This document shows positions 5,366 to 9,582 of a stretch of DNA of 9,582 nucleotides, one piece after another. Made by a program: the position numbers and the translations under genes. The stretch lies in NCBI GenBank assembly GCA_947455805.1, contig CANGSN010000083.1:1-9582 (forward strand), in the 5' to 3' direction. The notes beneath the pieces are model-generated. The model was not told the DNA's origin and did not search any database. It was given only the letters and a program-made list of their open reading frames with translations. This stretch comes from Planctomycetota bacterium. GTDB taxonomy: Bacteria > Planctomycetota > UBA1135 > UBA2386. The stretch's first letter is position 1, and each line of letters starts with the position of its first letter.

Positions 5366-7501
5366 ATGCCCGCTGCTCGTCGATCCCGTTCGCTCGCCAT
5401 CGCCGCATCGCTCGCCGCGCTCGCCGCCTGTGGCGGCGCCCCTTCGACGCCCGCCGACACCACGTCGGTCGCCTCGACGACGAACGTCGCCGCGTTCACG
5501 CCGAAGGAGATCGCCGCCGCGCAGAAGGAACAGGACCAGCGCATGGCGTGGTGGCGAGAGGCGCGCTTTGGCATGTTCGTGCACTGGGGCCTATACGCGA
5601 TCCCGGCCGGCGCCTGGAACGGCGCCACCCACCACGGCGAGTGGATCCGCGACACCGCGCGCATCCCGCTGCAGGAGTACGACCAGCTGCAGGCGCAGTG
5701 GAACCCGACCGCGTTCGATGCCGACGCGTGGGCCCAGCTCGCCGCGGCCGCCGGCATGAAGTACCTGGTGCTGACCAGCAAGCACCACGACGGCTTCTGC
5801 CTCTACCCGAGCGGCTTCACCGACTGGGACGTCGCCGGCAGCAAGAACAGCCGCGACATCGTTGGCGAACTCGCGAGCGCGTGTGCGAAGCACGGCGTGA
5901 AGTTCTGCACCTACCACTCGATCATGGACTGGCACCACCCGGACTACCTGCCGCGCCGGCCGTGGGAAGCCGCGACCCGCAGCGCCGACGGCGCCGACTT
6001 CCGCCGCTTCGAGAGCTACCTGCACGCGCAGGTCACCGAGATCGTGCAGCGCTATCGCCCGGCGGTGATGTGGTTCGACGGCGAATGGGAGAGCACGTGG
6101 ACGCACCAGCACGGCCTGCGGCTGTGGTCGCTGTGCCGCGCGTTGGCGCCCGAGATGATCGTCAACAACCGCGTCGACGTGCACCGCGCCGGCATGAACG
6201 GCTTCTCCATGGCCGAAGGGGCGCTCGGCGACTTCCACACACCCGAGCAGGAGATCCCGGCCAACGGCCTGCCCGGCCAGGACTGGGAGTCGTGCATGAC
6301 GATGAACGGTCACTGGGGCTGGAACGCCGCCGATGGCTCGTGGAAGTCGACGACGGCGCTGCTGCACAACCTGATCGACATCGCCAGCAAAGGCGGCAAC
6401 TACCTGCTGAACGTCGGCCCGCGCGCCGACGGCACGTTCCCGCCGGAAGCCGTCGAACGGCTGCAGGGCATCGCCGCGTGGATGAAGGTGTGCGGCGAAG
6501 CGATCCACGGCACGACGGCGAGCGTGTTCGATCCGTTGCCGTGGGGTCGGTGCACGGTGAAGGCGAACGGCGACACGACGACGCTGTACTTCCACGTGTT
6601 CGACTGGCCGCGGGACGGCCAGCTGGTGCTGCCGGCGTTCGCCAACGAGCTGGCTGGCGACGCGCGTCTGCTCGGCGCGCCCGCCGGACACGACCGGGCG
6701 CCGATCGCCGACTCGGCGACGCGCCAGCTGTCGGTCGTGTTGCCGCGGCAGCCAGTGCTGCCGCACGCGAACGTCGTCGCCGTCACCGTGAAGGGCACGC
6801 CGCGCCCCTACCGCGCGCCGATCGTCGAGGCCGACGGGGACGCGTTCGTCGGCACGATGGCCTTGCGCCTGCGCGCCAACGGCCCCGACGGCGAGGTGCG
6901 CTACACGCTCGACGGCAGCGAGCCGGGTGCGGCTTCGCCGCGCGCCGGCGACGCAATCCAGCTGACCGCGACCACGCGTCTGCGCGCACAGACGTTCGCC
7001 GGCGGCACGCGCCCGGTCGGCGCCGCGATCGACCGCACGTTCACCAAGCTCGAACCGCTGCCGCCGACGAAGCAACGTGCCACGCAGCCCGGCCTGCGGG
7101 TCGAACGCTTCGCCGGCGACTTCTCGAAGGTGCCCGACGACCTCGATGCGCGGCAGCCCGACGCGACGACCACGACACCGTCGATCGCGCTGCCGGCGAA
7201 CGTCGGCGAACGCGTGCTGCTGCGCCACCGCGGCGTGCTCGCGGTGCCGAAGGACGGGCTGTACCACTTCGTGCTGACCAGCGACGACGGCAGCGTGCTG
7301 CGCATCGACGGCCAGACCGTCGTCGACCACGACGGCCTGCACGGCCCGACCGAGAAGCGCGGCACGATCGCGCTGATGGCCGGCGACCACACGTTCGACC
7401 TGGTGTGGTTCAACCGCACCGGCGGCGCCACGCTCGCCTTGCAGTGGCACGCGCACGGAGCAGCGCCGGTGGCGATCGACGCGGCGGCGTTGCGGCACTG
7501 A
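5366..7501 (+). CDS. Alpha-L-fucosidase lipoprotein (GH29) with chitobiase-C-like and PA14 domains
   Basis: This 711-residue exported enzyme should remove terminal L-fucose from glycans. The N-terminus MPAARRSRSLAIAASLAALAAC is a lipoprotein signal with lipobox LAAC and lipidated Cys22, so it is probably membrane-anchored facing the periplasm or outside. A Ser/Thr/Pro linker (23-45) follows. The GH29 catalytic domain (about 60-400) shows RFGMFVHWGLYAIPAG (67-82), HHGEWI (89-94), LVLTSKHHDGFCLYPS (134-149), MWFDGEWE (235-242) with the expected nucleophile Asp238, WESCMTMNGHWGWN (307-320) and GGNYLLNVGPRADG (343-356). The acid/base residue was not assigned. Residues 400-480 form a beta domain. 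VRYTLDGSEP (511-520) starts a chitobiase C-terminal-like repeat. Residues 575-700 form a PA14-like domain (GLYHFVLTSDDGSVLRIDGQ, 631-650), probably carbohydrate-binding. GH29 identity is secure; exact linkage preference is unknown. Confidence 0.95.
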   Translation: MPAARRSRSLAIAASLAALAACGGAPSTPADTTSVASTTNVAAFTPKEIAAAQKEQDQRMAWWREARFGMFVHWGLYAIPAGAWNGATHHGEWIRDTARIPLQEYDQLQAQWNPTAFDADAWAQLAAAAGMKYLVLTSKHHDGFCLYPSGFTDWDVAGSKNSRDIVGELASACAKHGVKFCTYHSIMDWHHPDYLPRRPWEAATRSADGADFRRFESYLHAQVTEIVQRYRPAVMWFDGEWESTWTHQHGLRLWSLCRALAPEMIVNNRVDVHRAGMNGFSMAEGALGDFHTPEQEIPANGLPGQDWESCMTMNGHWGWNAADGSWKSTTALLHNLIDIASKGGNYLLNVGPRADGTFPPEAVERLQGIAAWMKVCGEAIHGTTASVFDPLPWGRCTVKANGDTTTLYFHVFDWPRDGQLVLPAFANELAGDARLLGAPAGHDRAPIADSATRQLSVVLPRQPVLPHANVVAVTVKGTPRPYRAPIVEADGDAFVGTMALRLRANGPDGEVRYTLDGSEPGAASPRAGDAIQLTATTRLRAQTFAGGTRPVGAAIDRTFTKLEPLPPTKQRATQPGLRVERFAGDFSKVPDDLDARQPDATTTTPSIALPANVGERVLLRHRGVLAVPKDGLYHFVLTSDDGSVLRIDGQTVVDHDGLHGPTEKRGTIALMAGDHTFDLVWFNRTGGATLALQWHAHGAAPVAIDAAALRH

Positions 7502-7541
7502 GCGTGTGCAGACGAGGCGGACGAACGGCCCCGCTCCCTCA

Positions 7542-7568
7542 CGAATCTGCGAAGATGCGCAGACTTCG
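7542..7568 (+). promoter_or_regulatory. Hairpin between fucosidase and next gene with an ATG in its loop
   Basis: CGAATCTGCG (7542-7551) pairs with CGCAGACTTCG (7558-7568) over ten base pairs with one bulged C, leaving the loop AAGATG. The loop contains ATG 7555, one of two possible starts of the following gene. No T-run follows, so it is not a textbook terminator. It could slow ribosome loading at 7555 or stabilise an mRNA end. It begins 40 bases after the fucosidase stop. Confidence 0.35.
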
Positions 7569-7581
7569 AACCAACCTGCCG

Positions 7582-8625
7582 ATGCGCTCCCAACTTCGTA
7601 TCTCCGCCCTTCCCGCGGCGCTGGTCGCCGCCACGTTGATGGTCCCCGTCTTCGCCGCGGCCGGCCCTCGGCCTGCGTGCTGCCCAACGCCCCAGGATCC
7701 CCCGCCGTCGGCGCCGACACCGATTTCGTCGCAGCCACCGGAGAAGCCGACACGCCCCGAGGAACGACTGCAGCAACAGCTGCTGCAAGGGGCAGCGGTG
7801 GAGGATCGTTCGTTCGAGTTCACCTGGACCTGGTCGCAGGATCGACGATCGGTCATGCAACACCGCGCCAAGATGCCGATCCGCCCGATCCGCCCCGGCT
7901 CGGCTTCGGGTTCGCTTCATGCCGACCTGCTCTGCCTGCAGGTCCCGGCCGCCGACGACACCGACTGGTTGCAGGTCGGCACCCAGGTGCTCGCCCGCAA
8001 GGCCGGCGCCGCATGGCGGCGCGTCGAGCGTCTCGAGCTCGCGCACCACGGCGCCGTGTTCGCGCCGGATCCGAGGCGCTTGCTGCGCACGCTGGCCGAG
8101 ACGCCGTTCGTGGTCCGCAACCGCTCGATCGAGGCGGTCGACGGCGTGCCGATGGAGCTGGTCGCGCTCGAACTGCCACCCGAGAGCGGCGACCGACTGC
8201 ATCGCGCGGGCGCCATCCCCGATCCGAACCCGGTGGAACCGTCGCTGCGCGCGGCCATGCAGCGGCACGGAGTCGATCCGACGCTCGTGCCAGCGCCGGT
8301 GCTGGACGTCGCCGTCATGATCGACGTCGCGAGCCAACACGTCGTCGGCGTCACGGTGCGGGCGCTGCTGGCGCCGGTCGACACGCGCGCCATCCTGCAA
8401 GCTGCTGGTGGTCGCACGCGTTCGACCGAAGAGGACACCAAGTCCGTCGAGGCGATCCTGCAGGCGCTGCGCGGCGACGGCGCGAAGCCGTTCGTCTACC
8501 GGGCCGGCCTGCCCGAACGGGATGCCGAAGGTGCCGAACTTCGCATGCTGAGTTGCCGCATCGGCGGCCCGGCGAAGCGGCCGGAGCTGGACGAACAGCA
8601 GGCACGAGTGCTGCAGCCGCGCTGA
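7582..8625 (+). CDS. Exported protein of unknown function
   Basis: I do not recognise this 347-residue protein. ATG 7582 gives a compact signal peptide: MRSQLR, then hydrophobic ISALPAALVAATLMVPVFAAAG. The in-frame ATG at 7555 would add nine residues and lies in a hairpin loop, so both starts are possible; neither has a clear Shine-Dalgarno. After the signal come a Cys pair (33-34) and a Pro-rich linker (35-60). The mature part alternates short strands and helices: RSFEFTWTWSQ (76-86), DWLQVGTQVLARKAGAAWRRV (128-148), RLLRTLAETPFVVRN (166-180), DGVPMELVALELPPE (187-201), VLDVAVMIDVASQHVVGVTVRALL (240-263) and a final SCRIGG. The pattern of beta strands around a dGxp turn is faintly like LolA/RseB-type lipoprotein-binding folds, but no diagnostic motif supports this. 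It sits after the fucosidase in the same direction, 80 bases away, so co-transcription is possible. Confidence 0.75.
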   Translation: MRSQLRISALPAALVAATLMVPVFAAAGPRPACCPTPQDPPPSAPTPISSQPPEKPTRPEERLQQQLLQGAAVEDRSFEFTWTWSQDRRSVMQHRAKMPIRPIRPGSASGSLHADLLCLQVPAADDTDWLQVGTQVLARKAGAAWRRVERLELAHHGAVFAPDPRRLLRTLAETPFVVRNRSIEAVDGVPMELVALELPPESGDRLHRAGAIPDPNPVEPSLRAAMQRHGVDPTLVPAPVLDVAVMIDVASQHVVGVTVRALLAPVDTRAILQAAGGRTRSTEEDTKSVEAILQALRGDGAKPFVYRAGLPERDAEGAELRMLSCRIGGPAKRPELDEQQARVLQPR

Positions 8626-8702
8626 CCGTCACGCCCGCGGAACGACAAGGCTGCGAACGGCATCGCCGACACGTTCTTCGCGCATCCTCGCCGGTTGACG
8701 CA

Positions 8703-8727
8703 CGGCACCCGCGTCGGCACCGTGCCG
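8703..8727. repeat. CGGCACC direct repeat and dyad just before the 8730 start
   Basis: CGGCACC occurs at 8703-8709 and 8715-8721. The second copy forms the 13-base dyad CGGCACCGTGCCG (8715-8727) with one central base, ending two bases before ATG 8730. The first copy can also pair with GTGCCG (8722-8727). This could be an operator or an mRNA structure that hides the start; GC-rich chance is the alternative. Confidence 0.25.
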
Positions 8728-8729
8728 CG

Positions 8730-9582
8730 ATGCGCGTCGCGAAGTCCGCACTGTTCGTCGTCCTACCGCTGCTGCTCGCATCGCTGCTGGCGCAGGAGCC
8801 GACGTCCCCACCCGCCGTGCAGCCGGTGTCGCCGCCGCCGGCGACCGCGAGCGCCGGTGCCCGCGAAGCGATGTGGTATGCACCGACCGCCGCCGACTGG
8901 GCCAAGCCGAACCGCATCCCGTGGCAGCGCACGTGGGCCGATGCGGTGGCGATGGCCGAGCGCACGAAGCGACCGATCCTCGTGTGCGTCAACATGGACG
9001 GCGAGATCGCCAGCGAGCACTACGCCGGCGTTCGCTACCGCGACGAAGCGATCGCCAAGGACTACGAGCAGTACGTCTGCGTCGTCGCCTCGGTCTACCG
9101 CCACAACCCGCGCGACCACGACGAACAAGGCCGCCGCATCCCGTGCCCGCGCTTTGGCAGCTGCACCTGCGGCGAGCACATGGCGATGGAGCCGATCGTG
9201 TTCGCGAAGTTCCTCGACGGCCAGCGCATCGCCCCGCGCCACATCCTGGTCGAGGTCGACGGGACGAAGCGCTTCGACGTCTACCTCGCGTTCGACACGC
9301 AGTCGGTGCTGCAGACGGTCAAGGACGGCCTCGCCGGCCGCGAGCAACCGGTCGAGCCGTTCGTGCGCGGCGATCGTTCGCTCGCCGACAAGGTGCAGAG
9401 CCCGCACGCGGTCGATCGCCAGGAGGTCGAGAGGCTGTTCGCCGACGGTGACGCCGAGCGCCGCGCCGAGCTGCTGAGCGCGGCGCTGGCGATGGGCAAG
9501 GACGCGCCGATCGAACTGCTGCGCCAGGCCGCCTACGGCTTCGACCGCGACCTCGCGGCGAAGGCGCGGCAAGGGCTCGCAC
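8730..9582 (+). CDS. Exported thioredoxin-fold protein without CxxC (3' end outside window)
   Basis: The frame runs open from ATG 8730 to the window edge (284 residues visible), so the C-terminus is missing. The N-terminus MRVAKSALFVVLPLLLASLLAQ is a signal peptide, followed by a Pro-rich linker (23-42). The folded part begins at WQRTWADAVAMAERTKRPILVCVNMDGEI (65-93), a helix-then-strand pattern as in thioredoxin-like proteins. At the place where CxxC would lie it reads MDGEIASEH, so ordinary disulfide exchange is unlikely. YEQYVCVVASVYRHNP (112-127) follows, and IPCPRFGSCTCGEHMA (137-152) groups Cys139, Cys145, Cys147 and His150, which could bind a metal or cofactor. Residues 230-284 are helical (RQEVERLFADGDAERRAELLSA) and may open a HEAT-like repeat region, as in similar planctomycete proteins I recall. 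No ribosome-binding site is clear. Function unknown; exported location is well supported. Confidence 0.8.
   Translation, partial: MRVAKSALFVVLPLLLASLLAQEPTSPPAVQPVSPPPATASAGAREAMWYAPTAADWAKPNRIPWQRTWADAVAMAERTKRPILVCVNMDGEIASEHYAGVRYRDEAIAKDYEQYVCVVASVYRHNPRDHDEQGRRIPCPRFGSCTCGEHMAMEPIVFAKFLDGQRIAPRHILVEVDGTKRFDVYLAFDTQSVLQTVKDGLAGREQPVEPFVRGDRSLADKVQSPHAVDRQEVERLFADGDAERRAELLSAALAMGKDAPIELLRQAAYGFDRDLAAKARQGLA

Noticed and set aside
5329..7554. Plus-strand open frame running through the fucosidase region into the next gene
   Set aside because: The part over the fucosidase is Arg/Ala-rich and out of frame with the GH29 motifs. Only the part from 7555/7582 onward is a real gene.
5591..7753. 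Minus-strand open frame of about 720 codons opposite the fucosidase
   Set aside because: It is antisense to a certain GH29 gene, has no recognisable domain and has an Arg/Val/Gln-rich biased composition.
8695..8723. Possible sigma70 promoter (TTGACG at 8695-8700)
   Set aside because: The -35 word is good, but no acceptable -10 sequence lies 16-18 bases downstream (CACCGT at 8718-8723 fits poorly).

Overview
The window is very GC-rich, with almost all codons in the clear genes ending in G or C. It carries exported proteins with Pro/Thr-rich linkers after the signal peptide, a GH29 fucosidase lipoprotein with a PA14 domain, and a thioredoxin-fold protein without CxxC. Only one gene has a convincing Shine-Dalgarno sequence. 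Together these suggest a chromosomal segment of a planctomycete-like bacterium (Planctomycetota). This is inference from gene style; no taxonomic marker is present.

Layout. (1) 1-1038, plus strand: C-terminal part of a CstA-family transporter, cut by the left edge. (2) 1136-1533: a ribbon-helix-helix-type antitoxin, overlapped by ATGA with a 51-codon frame. That frame starts like a VapC/PIN toxin and then loses all resemblance, so the toxin is a degraded remnant. (3) 1530-2741: a secreted TIM-barrel, glycosidase-like protein whose ATG overlaps the stop of the remnant. (4) 2754-4331, minus strand: a CPA1-type Na+/H+ antiporter, convergent with gene 3 across a hairpin that covers both stop codons. 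(5) 4466-5289, plus strand: a two-gene, stop-start-overlapping module of a small helical protein and a compact MNT-fold nucleotidyltransferase. This is the part most likely to be an uncharacterised toxin-antitoxin-like or regulatory system. (6) 5366-7501: an alpha-L-fucosidase lipoprotein (GH29 + chitobiase-C-like + PA14). (7) 7582-8625: an exported protein of unknown function. (8) 8730 to the right edge: an exported thioredoxin-fold protein, incomplete.

How they fit together. The fucosidase and the glycosidase-like protein point to breakdown of fucose-containing or complex polysaccharides at the cell surface. CstA would import small carbon compounds or peptides, and the antiporter would handle Na+/pH balance. 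The two small modules (antitoxin with toxin remnant, and small protein with nucleotidyltransferase) are accessory cassettes between the metabolic genes. No RNA gene, CRISPR array, insertion sequence or prophage feature was seen, and no gap between genes exceeds about 150 bases.
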